DNA from: Ramicandelaber brevisporus | Lineage: Eukaryota; Kickxellomycota; Ramicandelaberales; Ramicandelaberaceae | Direction: 5' to 3' | NCBI GenBank assembly: GCA_025201865.1 | Contig: MU603154.1 | Location: forward strand, 1 to 10,182 | Length of the DNA: 10,182 nt | Shown here: one piece after another, positions 1 to 6,170 of the stretch | Layout: each line of letters starts with the position of its first letter | How positions within the stretch are numbered: the first letter of the stretch is position 1 | Translations under genes and position numbers: made by a program | The notes under the pieces: generated by a model | Told to the model about the DNA's origin: nothing | Database searches by the model: none | The model's input: the letters and a program-made list of their open reading frames with translations, nothing else

Positions 1-1067
1 CGGCTGTCGCTGCGGCGAGAACGGTCGCGGTCACGGGAGCGTGATCGAGAGCGGGAACGACGACGACTGCCACGTCCACCGCGGCGACGACGGTCACGGT
101 CACTATGGTCCTCAATGTGGCGCATTTCACGGGAGGCTGTTTTTGTTCATGAGGGCACAAGGTTCAGAGTTAGTATTCGCAGCATCGACGGGGGGAGGGC
201 AGAATCAAATCAACAGACAGACAGACAGACAAACAGACGTAGTGAATGGGTATCTTGTTAGCTTGAACTTGTTTTCGTTTCTTGTTAGTTCTTGGTACAA
301 AGAATACTTACTTGTTTGGCGTGTGACAAATGGCTTGCGATGCAATGTGAAGTGAATGCGTGCACCTGATACATGTGATAAACTTGACACAGACAGTTGA
401 ACTTGAACTGGATCTTGAGTAACCAATCATCTTGCCCATCTCTCCAACTTGGCATCTTGGCTGCTCATTCTCTCTCATTCTCTCCCTTCATGTTCACCAT
501 CTCATTGTCATCATTGTAATTCAAATAAAAAAGTCAAGTTCTCAAATGCACAGTACAATGTTGAGATGCTTGTTTGGAGGCAAGCTGAATATTTGGTCAC
601 GAAATGCCAAATATAACAGCTCAGTGCCATCCATAACGAAAGCATCGGGTCAGTAAACTAAATCACACACTGCATGCACGCACACAATCACATCAAACAA
701 ATAATCAAATCAAATCAAATAATCAAATGACCAAGCAATCAAGCAATCAAACAAGCAAGAAAAGTGAATGCCGAATCCAACAAAGATAAATGAACTTACA
801 TTTGCGCTGGCCATGAGCATACTGAACGCTCAATGACATGTCATGGAACTTGACGCCGTTCATCGTTTCCTGAAACGCTGTTTCGCAATTCTCTGGATGG
901 TGGTACTCAATGTAGGCATATCGCTTGGGTTTCTTTGTGTAAAAGTCTACTGGAATGTACACATCTTTGATTGGTCCCCAGCGAAGGAACACTTCCTCAA
1001 GCTCGCTGGAGATAATGTTCTGTGAGAAGCCAGTAACAAACAAGCTGCTGCGCAAATCTCGCGGCAT
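1..1067 (-). CDS. SR-family splicing factor, RRM plus RS domain (5' part, two exons, runs off left edge)
   Basis: This gene encodes a pre-mRNA splicing regulator of the SR family, expected to act in the nucleus by binding exonic RNA through an RRM and contacting spliceosome proteins through an RS domain. Exon 1 is 1067-800 and exon 2 is 136-1. Joining them (AAA T + CC TCC CGT) keeps frame and gives 134 codons before the window edge. Residues 8-85 are the RRM: RNP2 is LFVTGF (9-14) and RNP1 is KRYAYIEY (48-55). The stretch GPIKDVYIPVDFYTKKP (31-47) and the post-RRM pattern GQRKSSREM resemble SRSF10/SRSF12, which have DVY-P-DFYT and RK-x4-M at these places. From about residue 100 the protein is Arg/Asp/Ser rich, with an RSRSRSRSRDRDRSRR run. 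The ATG has A at -3. RNP1 has Arg where Gly is usual. The family call is firm; the exact orthologue is not. Confidence 0.9.
169..175 (-). promoter_or_regulatory. Intron branch site TACTAAC
   Basis: The minus strand reads TACTAAC, the optimal yeast/fungal branch sequence, about 30 nt before the AG at 137. The spacing is normal for a fungal 3' splice site. It strongly supports the intron model and the position of the RS-domain exon. Confidence 0.85.
213..238. repeat. (ACAG)n microsatellite inside the SR gene intron
   Basis: Tandem ACAG units with one ACAA variant. The tract lies about 38 bases on the intron side of the branch site. It explains the low-complexity short frames seen here on both strands. 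Confidence 0.85.
686..761. repeat. AATC/AAATC low-complexity tract in the SR gene intron
   Basis: Imperfect repeats of CAAAT, AATC and CAAGCAATC. On the transcribed minus strand this is a T/G-rich stretch just downstream of the 5' splice site at 799. In other eukaryotes U-rich sequence next to a donor can aid U1 recruitment; here that is only a possibility. Confidence 0.7.
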
Positions 1068-1093
1068 TCTTTTTGTTTCGTTTCGTTTTGTAA

Positions 1094-1144
1094 CTACTGT
1101 TGCTGTTGCTGTTGCTTTCGCTGCTGCTGTTACCGCTGTTGTTT
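1094..1144. repeat. CTGTTG/GCTGCT imperfect repeat
   Basis: Plus strand shows repeated CTGTTG and GCTGCTG units; read on the minus strand these are CAACAG units in the presumed leader of the SR gene, ending about 27 nt before its ATG. Confidence 0.7.
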
Positions 1145-1167
1145 CAGGGTTATCGGATTCGTCAGTT

Positions 1168-1187
1168 CGAGATCGTCAACGATCTTG
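1168..1187. repeat. Hairpin-forming inverted repeat (8-bp stem, TCAA loop)
   Basis: CGAGATCG and CGATCTTG pair around a 4-nt TCAA loop, with one G-T wobble on the plus strand. It lies about 100 nt upstream of the SR gene start codon and could fold in its leader RNA. A tRNA was considered because of the GTTCGAGA string, but no cloverleaf forms. Confidence 0.4.
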
Positions 1188-1398
1188 CTCGCTTGCTGCG
1201 TTATGTGCTTTCTGGTGTTAGTCTTCTGAGCAATGATACGAGCACAAGTATGAGCACAGACACAAGTACACTCACAAAAGGAATGCGCCTGCAGTTGATG
1301 TGCGAGCTTGCAAGAAAAAAAAAGGGAAATGAAAGAAGAACAAAAAAGAAATAAACCTCGGCTGGAAGATGAAACAAACCGCCTTCTCTCCACGATCT

Positions 1399-1436
1399 CC
1401 ACCACTCTCTCACTCTCTCGCTCTCTCGCTTTCTCC
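1399..1436. repeat. CTCT-rich tract
   Basis: Nearly pure pyrimidine run with CTCTCTCA and CTCTCTCG units on the plus strand (GA-rich on the strand of the SR gene). GA/CT tracts are common in fungal promoters, and this one sits beside the palindromes at 1442-1473. Confidence 0.6.
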
Positions 1437-1441
1437 AATTA

Positions 1442-1473
1442 AAACTCGAGTTTAAAAACAGGCTGTTTTTAAA
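1442..1473. promoter_or_regulatory. Two overlapping palindromes
   Basis: AAACTCGAGTTT (1442-1453) is a perfect 12-bp palindrome. TTTAAAAACAG-G-CTGTTTTTAAA (1451-1473) is a perfect 11-bp inverted repeat with a single-base centre. They share bases 1451-1453. Dyads of this length with almost no spacer are typical of sites bound by dimeric DNA-binding proteins, and the position, about 375-405 bp upstream of the SR gene ATG, fits a promoter. The binding factor is unknown. Confidence 0.45.
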
Positions 1474-1595
1474 ACAAAATAAAATGACAGCAATTAAGTG
1501 TAAATTAACAACTGCGCCACGCATGGCTCAGGAAACGTTGTCCGAATCATTCACTCACTCACAGCACGACAATTGCCTGTCTGATTGAGAGCTTG

Positions 1596-1654
1596 ATTGG
1601 CGGCGTTCTGGACATTAATTACGTTAAAGTGCCGAAGCTAGCGGCTAAGCCAAT
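1596..1654. promoter_or_regulatory. Opposed CCAAT boxes, possible bidirectional promoter
   Basis: ATTGG at 1596-1600 (CCAAT on the minus strand) and CCAAT at 1650-1654 (plus strand) lie 54 bp apart in a higher-complexity patch of about 1500-1700. CCAAT is the site of the HAP/NF-Y complex in fungi. The minus-strand box could serve the SR gene. The plus-strand box would serve a rightward transcript, but the next credible rightward start codon is at 6171. Single CCAAT matches are common by chance. Confidence 0.35.
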
Positions 1655-1966
1655 CGGAATTACCAAAAGAAGTGCGCTGCAAGGTGCGTTATTCCGGCAG
1701 GCTGCTCAAAAATGGTAGCAATGCCGAAATTACGCTGTGCAGCTCTCCCCAAGTTATTATTTTTAGTGCGGGAACTCGCTGGTGTGGCGGAAATGGCAAC
1801 AAGTCAAGAGCAGCACAAGTTCTTTCGAGCCTTGTTTTTGACTTGTTTTTGACTCGGTTTTGTCTTGTTTTGTCATGGTGCGGTGCAGTGCGGTGGGGCA
1901 GTCACTCCGGGATGTGTATGTGTGTTGCTCAAAGACCTTCACCTACTTCTTCCTTGCTGTTGTTTT

Positions 1967-1983
1967 CTCTCTCTCTCTCTCTT
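1967..1983. repeat. (CT)n microsatellite
   Basis: Eight CT dinucleotides in a row within a T-rich context. Confidence 0.85.
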
Positions 1984-2123
1984 TTCATTTCGTGTGTAGG
2001 TTGGCTGGTTGGTTAGTTGGTGGTGGATAGCATGGCCGGTCAGTTTGTGTATTAGTGTAAAGAGAATGCGTGTGTGCGGCGCGGTGTATCTTTCACGCTC
2101 ACATTGTGGGTGAGCTTGATGGC

Positions 2124-2173
2124 AAGGAAGGGGAGAAGAAAAAGAAAGAAAGAAAGAAAGAAAGAAAGGGGGG
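2124..2173. repeat. 50-nt uninterrupted purine run with (GAAA)n core
   Basis: All bases from 2124 to 2173 are A or G, with six or so GAAA units in the centre and G-rich ends. The tract is roughly mirror symmetric, a composition that can form triplex (H-DNA) under supercoiling and that often disfavours nucleosomes. Confidence 0.75.
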
Positions 2174-2328
2174 TGGAAGAAGAGACGGAGGGTCGATCCA
2201 CTCAAGAGGTGCAGCTCGTAACAGTCTGCGAATGTGAGGTGTTTCTAAAAAAGACCACGGAGGGACAGTCAAGTTGCAAAGTATGGTTGCATCGACCATA
2301 CACACCACCTGTAACCGACTACTGCAAA

Positions 2329-2376
2329 CCACTGCTACTGCAACTGTTACTGTTACTGCAACTACTGCCACCACTA
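2329..2376. repeat. ACTGCT/ACTGTT hexamer-type repeat
   Basis: Imperfect units of ACTGCT, ACTGCA and ACTGTT on the plus strand. A related CTGCTA/CTGTCA tract occurs at 5889-5922, so this motif recurs in the spacer. Confidence 0.65.
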
Positions 2377-2556
2377 CTCACAAGCTTCCATTTTCCCGAG
2401 CCTACTCACTTTCACCCCCTCACTCCCTCTTTCTTCCTCACTCTCTTTGCTTTATTTCGACCGTCAGCCAATTTTCATATCATCAAGCATTGTGCACACC
2501 CAAACACGAGCTTGGAGCCTGCTATCAGTTCAATCGATATCAGACAACAAGCCGTC

Positions 2557-2637
2557 ACCATCATAACCACCACCACCACTACTATCATCACCACCACTAC
2601 TATTACTATTACTACCACCACCGCCATCATCACCACC
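2557..2637. repeat. CAC/CTA/CAT trinucleotide tract
   Basis: About 80 bases of CCA, CTA, TCA and TTA triplets. Each frame reads as a homopolymer-like peptide (His/Tyr or Thr/Ile on plus, Val/Met on minus), which accounts for the open frames here. Confidence 0.75.
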
Positions 2638-2711
2638 TGGTATTCTCTGGTTGCACAATCCCTGCGTGGCTCCTCCGAGTTCGGTGACACAATTCTACCT
2701 CTGTAATACGT

Positions 2712-3177
2712 GTGAAGTTCGCCATTTGGGATCTGTGCATATCGGACTGTATCCAATCTGTACCAATACACCTGTTCTTGCTCCTGTATAACCTTTCCTG
2801 TTTTTGCATCAACCGCTCACTCATTAGCAACTGCCCCTGCCCCCAGCTTCTGCTCTATCCCCCATCCTCATCACTTGCACTTGCAGACTCACAGAATAAC
2901 AGATATCGAGCTGCAATCGCGATCAATAAAAAGTAAGTTACATGAAGAAAGTGCATGCTGTTGTAATCCACCCTTTGCCTTCACGTCTTGCAGGGTGCAT
3001 TCCACTGAAGAAGATCGGCCATGCCATTCTCACCTGTTCAAAGTTTTTTTCTCCCCTGTTCGCTCGTCCTCTCTAGTCATTCACGTTGTCCTGTTCCCCT
3101 CACTCCCTCACACTTACTCTCTCTCTCGTCCACAGTCATTGCCACATCTGGTAAACAGTGAGTGCCACTCAATTTGA
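2712..3177 (+). other. Weak candidate spliced frame with a 61-nt intron (2933-2993)
   Basis: A strong donor (AAAAA|GTAAGTT at 2933) is followed 61 nt later by a good acceptor (CACGTCTTGCAG, G at 2993). Joining 2712-2932 to 2994-3177 keeps a frame open for about 134 codons, with the junction reading INKKVHSTEED. However, both sides are pyrimidine-rich and low complexity, I see no good branch site in the 61 nt, and I recognise no domain. It may be an intron in a long leader of the downstream gene, a noncoding RNA, or chance. Confidence 0.2.
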
Positions 3178-3706
3178 TCGAAACAAGTAGGCGAATGCCC
3201 CTCCTCCCCCCTTACCTACCTCTCTCTCTAACCTCTCACCTCTCACCTCACTCTATTCCACATCCCCCCGTTCCTCTCTCTCTCTCTCCCTCTCTATTCT
3301 ACTCTCTCTGCATACGCACACTCATTCATTTACACTTGCCTGCACACCACTCTCCGACGTCCTGCAGCAGCAAACAGAAAAGAACATGCTCAGTTAACAC
3401 TCCACGCACTGTTAAACAAGGTCCCTTGCTCGGAGCAAACGCAAACTGAGGGACTGTCTTTTGTTTTTCTTTTTCTTTTACTTTGCTTTGCTTTATCATA
3501 CTCACAAAAAGTAACCGCCGAGCATCCGATCATGTAACCTTCTGCTATCCAGACCGCCACTTTCGATTGCTTTTTTACTTTATGAAATACACATTACAAT
3601 CGCATCATCGCACCGCCAGCTCTTCCTTTCTTTCGCTCCGTTGCCCAGACAAAATTACTATAACCCATTAGCTGTAGCACTTTCGTACTCTCCCTCTCTC
3701 CTTTGT

Positions 3707-3729
3707 GTTTGCGTTTGCGTTTGCGTTTC
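3707..3729. repeat. (GTTTGC)n short tandem repeat
   Basis: Nearly four GTTTGC units in a row. Confidence 0.75.
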
Positions 3730-3754
3730 CTTGTCCATCGTGTCATCAATCCAC

Positions 3755-3780
3755 CGAACCAAACCAAACCAAACCAAAAA
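3755..3780. repeat. (AACCA)n short tandem repeat
   Basis: Four AACCA units ending in an A-run. It resembles some telomere-like repeats superficially, but it is short, internal and does not match a known telomere unit. Confidence 0.75.
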
Positions 3781-3840
3781 ATAACCATTACCAGTGACGA
3801 TTGCAATTTGTGCGACAGCTCTGATCCAGTCTCATTATTT

Positions 3841-3866
3841 GTGTGTGTGTGTGTGTGTGTGTGTGT
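3841..3866. repeat. (GT)13 microsatellite
   Basis: Thirteen perfect GT dinucleotides. Alternating purine-pyrimidine runs of this length can adopt Z-DNA, and the tract is likely length-polymorphic between strains. Confidence 0.9.
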
Positions 3867-4408
3867 ATTTGTACGTGTGTATGTACTGTTCTCTTGGTTC
3901 TCAATAGCAGCAGCATCAATAGCAGCCACAACCTCCCCTTTCTCTGGTACTGGTTCTCTTTTCTTTGCATTTTTCTTTTGCTACGCAGTTTATTATTATT
4001 TTTACTATTCTTCTTCTTGTTCTCGCAAGTCAACCCATTTCCAAAAGAAAAAGGATATAAGCTGAGTGGCTATCGTTGTCGTTTTCTTGCGCTGTTACTA
4101 CTCCATTTCGAGGTCATTCTTCTTTCACAAGAAACCCTCTTGTCCTTTCAGTCCTTTCAAGCATATCTGTCACAAACCCTACTCTCACCAAAAACAAAAG
4201 CTCACGCCAGAAACACACTCCACTCTCTATCATTCATTCACCTTCCGACATCCCGACATCCCGAGCCGCGTTTCTCAGTGTGAGAATACTGCTGCTAGTA
4301 CTGCTACCAACCGAGAATACCATTGATTAGCTAGTAGTGATCGACAATCCGCTCTGTTGGTTTATTGTTTCCGCACTTCTCTTCATCCTATCCTATATCC
4401 AAAAGTAG

Positions 4409-4451
4409 CAACAACAACAACAACAACAACAACGACAACGACAGCAACGAC
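4409..4451. repeat. (CAA)n tract with CGA/CAG variants
   Basis: Eight perfect CAA units followed by ACGACAACGACAG-type variants. The same motif recurs at 5926-5976 and, inside coding sequence, near 6207-6250. Confidence 0.85.
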
Positions 4452-4724
4452 ATACACGCGCATTGTAGGTCGCTTTCTCGCCTTAATTGACCTTCACTGT
4501 TTTTTTTTTTACTTCCTCTCCCCCCCCACTCATCGCTTCTCAATCTACTCATTTGCCAGTCTCTATCCTTCTCCCCAAAACTGACTATCGCAATATCCGA
4601 ACCACTCATCTATATTTCACAAGACGACTGGCTCGGTAGTTTCTTTTTCAACCTTGTCATCTTCAACCGATTCCTCTTCTCCTTTCTTTTACCTGCAATA
4701 AATACTGACAACTCACTTAACATA

Positions 4725-4762
4725 ACTGAACTGAACTGAACTTAAACTGAATTGAATTGAAC
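4725..4762. repeat. CTGAA/TTGAA pentamer repeat
   Basis: Imperfect tandem pentamers: ACTGAACTGAACTGAACTT followed by AAACTGAATTGAATTGAACA. Confidence 0.7.
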
Positions 4763-5027
4763 ATTACTCGCAAATTTGTTGACATCCAAACAGCATATTC
4801 GTCCGCCCTCCTTCTCCTTGCTTTCTCTTTCATTTCACTGGCATCCAAGTTTCTTTTTTAGGACACCCATACGTCATTTCTCTTAGTCACTATAGTTCTT
4901 GGCAGTGACATCTCCCACACTTGGCGAGGTTTCCGGCTGTCATCTTCCTCGCAACAGTTCATCCCTGGTATTCAGCCACATACACTTACACACACATCCC
5001 CCTCCACGCGCGCGCAAGCACGCCTCC

Positions 5028-5075
5028 TTTTTGTTTTTGTTTTTGTTTTTGTTTTTGTTGTTTTTGTTGTTGTTT
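5028..5075. repeat. (GTTTTT)n / GTTG tract
   Basis: Five GTTTTT units grading into GTT repeats on the plus strand. Confidence 0.8.
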
Positions 5076-5226
5076 CCCTCTGCTTTCTTGCTTGCAATCC
5101 TTCATTGGGAAAACTCGCAACTGAAGTTCCAAAATAAAAAAGCACGCGGTTGTTTCGCATTGTTACACCAAACAAACTTTTTAATTCCACTCGCGAGTGC
5201 TTCCATATTTGAGCAGCCTCAACTCC

Positions 5227-5259
5227 TTCCTTCATTCATTGATTCATTCATTCATTCTT
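5227..5259. repeat. (ATTC)n tract
   Basis: Tandem TTCA/ATTC units with one GATT interruption. Confidence 0.75.
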
Positions 5260-5447
5260 CCGAAGTATCCGCTGTTCCTTCCTCTCTCCCAAAAGACTTT
5301 GCTCGTGCACTAACTTACTTACTTACACACACACAAACACTCGTGCTCGTGCTCTCTCTTTTTCATTCTCTCTATATCTATCGTTTACTCTCGGAAGGTG
5401 GTTTTATTTTGCCTGCAGTTCATCAACTCGTGCGCACCTTACTAGCC

Positions 5448-5488
5448 TACTTGCCTGCCTGCCTACTTGCTTGCTTGCTTGTTTGTTG
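5448..5488. repeat. (CTTG)n/(CCTG)n tract
   Basis: Mixed CTTG, CCTG and CCTA tetramers ending in GTTTGTTG. Confidence 0.75.
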
Positions 5489-5636
5489 GGCTTCTATATT
5501 TGTCACACTGCATCTCATTTATAGCTGTATCCGCCTTTCTACATCGCCTTCCTGCAATCGACTGCATCCTAGTTTTTCTTTTTTGATTTGGCTTGTTTGT
5601 TAGCTTTGCTCCATATCAATTGTATTTACTTCAACT

Positions 5637-5661
5637 CTGCTCTTGCTCTTGCTCTTGCTTT
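5637..5661. repeat. (CTTGCT)n hexamer repeat
   Basis: About four CTTGCT units; frames crossing it read as Ala/Leu or Cys/Ser repeats and are not genes. Confidence 0.75.
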
Positions 5662-5925
5662 GCCCTCGCTTCCGCTGAATCGTGCCACGCATTCTCCATT
5701 GCCGCATACACACTCCTTGTTGTATTCGATCATCTGCAAGCTGCCTTACATTTTTCAACGTTCACACTTTTGTTAGCCACCGAATAGGTTCACTGAGGCT
5801 TTACTCTCTCTTACTCGCTCTCACTCGCTTTCACTCTTTCTCTCTCGATCCCCGGAGCAGCTCTTTTAAACCTTGCAGGCGCCTTGCATACTGCTACTGC
5901 TACTGCCACTGTCACTGTCACTGGG

Positions 5926-5976
5926 CAAACAACAGCAACAACAGCAACAACAACAACAACAACAACAACAACGGCA
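5926..5976. repeat. (CAA)n/(CAG) tract just upstream of the FAD synthase gene
   Basis: About 15 CAA/CAG-type triplets. One frame reads it as polyglutamine, but that frame does not connect to the conserved domain. The triplet type is the same as in the Ser/Asn-coding repeats starting about 230 bases further on. Confidence 0.8.
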
Positions 5977-6170
5977 GAAAGGAGCGCCTCTCTTTCACAC
6001 CCCTTTCTCCTTTGTTTGCGCCCGCCCTGTTCAACTTCAGCTTGTCTGCTGCTCAGTTTGGGCCTCTGCTGCTTGCCTCCGTTCCTCGGCGTGCCCTCTA
6101 GCTTGTGTACACAAAAACACTTTGTTTCATTTGCCATCCAATTACGCAAATCCAGCCGAAACTTTGCATC

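Larger units (their letters stand above)
137..799 (-). other. Intron of the SR splicing factor gene (663 nt, phase 1)
   Basis: On the minus strand the donor reads AAAT|GTAAGTTC (G of GT at 799) and the acceptor reads AACAAAAACAG|CCTCCC (G of AG at 137). Both flanking reading frames agree, and the protein across the junction matches the SRSF10-type linker after the RRM. If retained, the frame adds 17 codons and then stops, so unspliced RNA would be unproductive. The intron carries an (ACAG)n tract at 213-238 and an AAATC/AATC-rich tract at 686-761. It also contains a second branch-like TACTGAC (655-649) followed by ATTCAG (590-585), which could be an alternative acceptor. Confidence 0.85.
1068..1440 (-). 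promoter_or_regulatory. Upstream leader region of the SR gene, no gene seen
   Basis: These 370 bases precede the SR gene start codon. They hold a GTTGCT-type repeat (about 1094-1144), a small hairpin (1168-1187), an AC-rich patch (about 1245-1275), an A-rich patch (1313-1353) and a CTCT tract (1399-1436). Minus-strand frames crossing it are open for about 100 codons but are made of repeat-encoded residues. I read it as 5' UTR plus proximal promoter; no transcription start can be fixed from sequence alone. Confidence 0.45.
1701..2330. other. Gene-free spacer, microsatellite rich
   Basis: No credible coding region was found on either strand. The stretch runs from a T/G-rich part (about 1830-1900) through a (CT)n tract (1967-1983), a GGTT-type tract (about 1999-2024) and a long purine run (2124-2173). 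A plus-strand frame from 2074 stays open for 210 codons, but its residues come from the repeats (KKERKKERK, then LLLQLLLLLQ, then TTTTTTIITTTT) and match no family known to me. Confidence 0.6.
3178..4030. other. Gene-free CT-rich spacer
   Basis: The plus strand is strongly pyrimidine-biased, with CTCTCTCT runs around 3220-3310 and 3690-3702 and T/C-rich stretches at 3460-3490 and 3945-4020. Tandem tracts include GTTTGC (3707-3729), AACCA (3755-3780) and GT (3841-3866). Open frames on either strand are short and repeat-driven. I see no gene, tRNA or recognisable RNA here. Confidence 0.6.
4031..5000. other. Gene-free CT-rich spacer
   Basis: No credible gene was found. It contains a TATA-like GGATATAAGC at about 4052-4061, a CAA tract (4409-4451), T and C homopolymers (4501-4511 and 4521-4528), a TGAACTGAA repeat (about 4725-4762) and long CT-rich stretches. 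The TATA-like match has no supported start codon nearby, so I do not call a promoter from it. Confidence 0.55.
5001..6170. promoter_or_regulatory. Upstream region and probable leader of the FAD synthase gene
   Basis: This stretch before the start codon at 6171 is pyrimidine-rich on the coding strand, as is common upstream of fungal genes. It carries GTTTTT (5028-5075), ATTC (5227-5259), CTTG/CCTG (5448-5488) and CTTGCT (5637-5661) repeats, then CTGCTA (5889-5922) and CAA (5926-5976) repeats. A plausible 3' splice site, ACCTTGCAG, ends at 5878, so the leader may be spliced, but no matching donor is clear. No TATA box can be assigned. Confidence 0.4.

Noticed and set aside
41-355. Plus-strand 104-codon frame at the left edge
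   Set aside because: It is antisense to the RS-domain exon and then crosses the intron; the minus strand explains the DNA fully.
1155-1200. Possible tRNA T-arm (GTTCGAGA string)
   Set aside because: No acceptor stem, anticodon arm or D-arm can be drawn around it; only a simple hairpin forms.
1130-1438. 102-codon minus-strand frame upstream of the SR gene
   Set aside because: It ends in a stop before the SR start codon, and most of it is encoded by CT, AC and A-rich tracts. It is better read as leader DNA.
2074-2706. 210-codon plus-strand frame
   Set aside because: Its residues follow the GAAA, CTG and CAC repeats, with no domain, no repeat-independent complexity and no codon-use signal.
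3755-3780. Telomere-like AACCA repeat
   Set aside because: It is only about five short units, lies among other microsatellites and does not match a known telomeric unit, so no internal telomere is called.
4899-5603. 234-codon plus-strand frame rich in Leu/Phe
   Set aside because: The apparent hydrophobic segments are produced by GTTTTT, ATTC and CTTG repeats in CT-rich DNA, so they are not taken as membrane helices.
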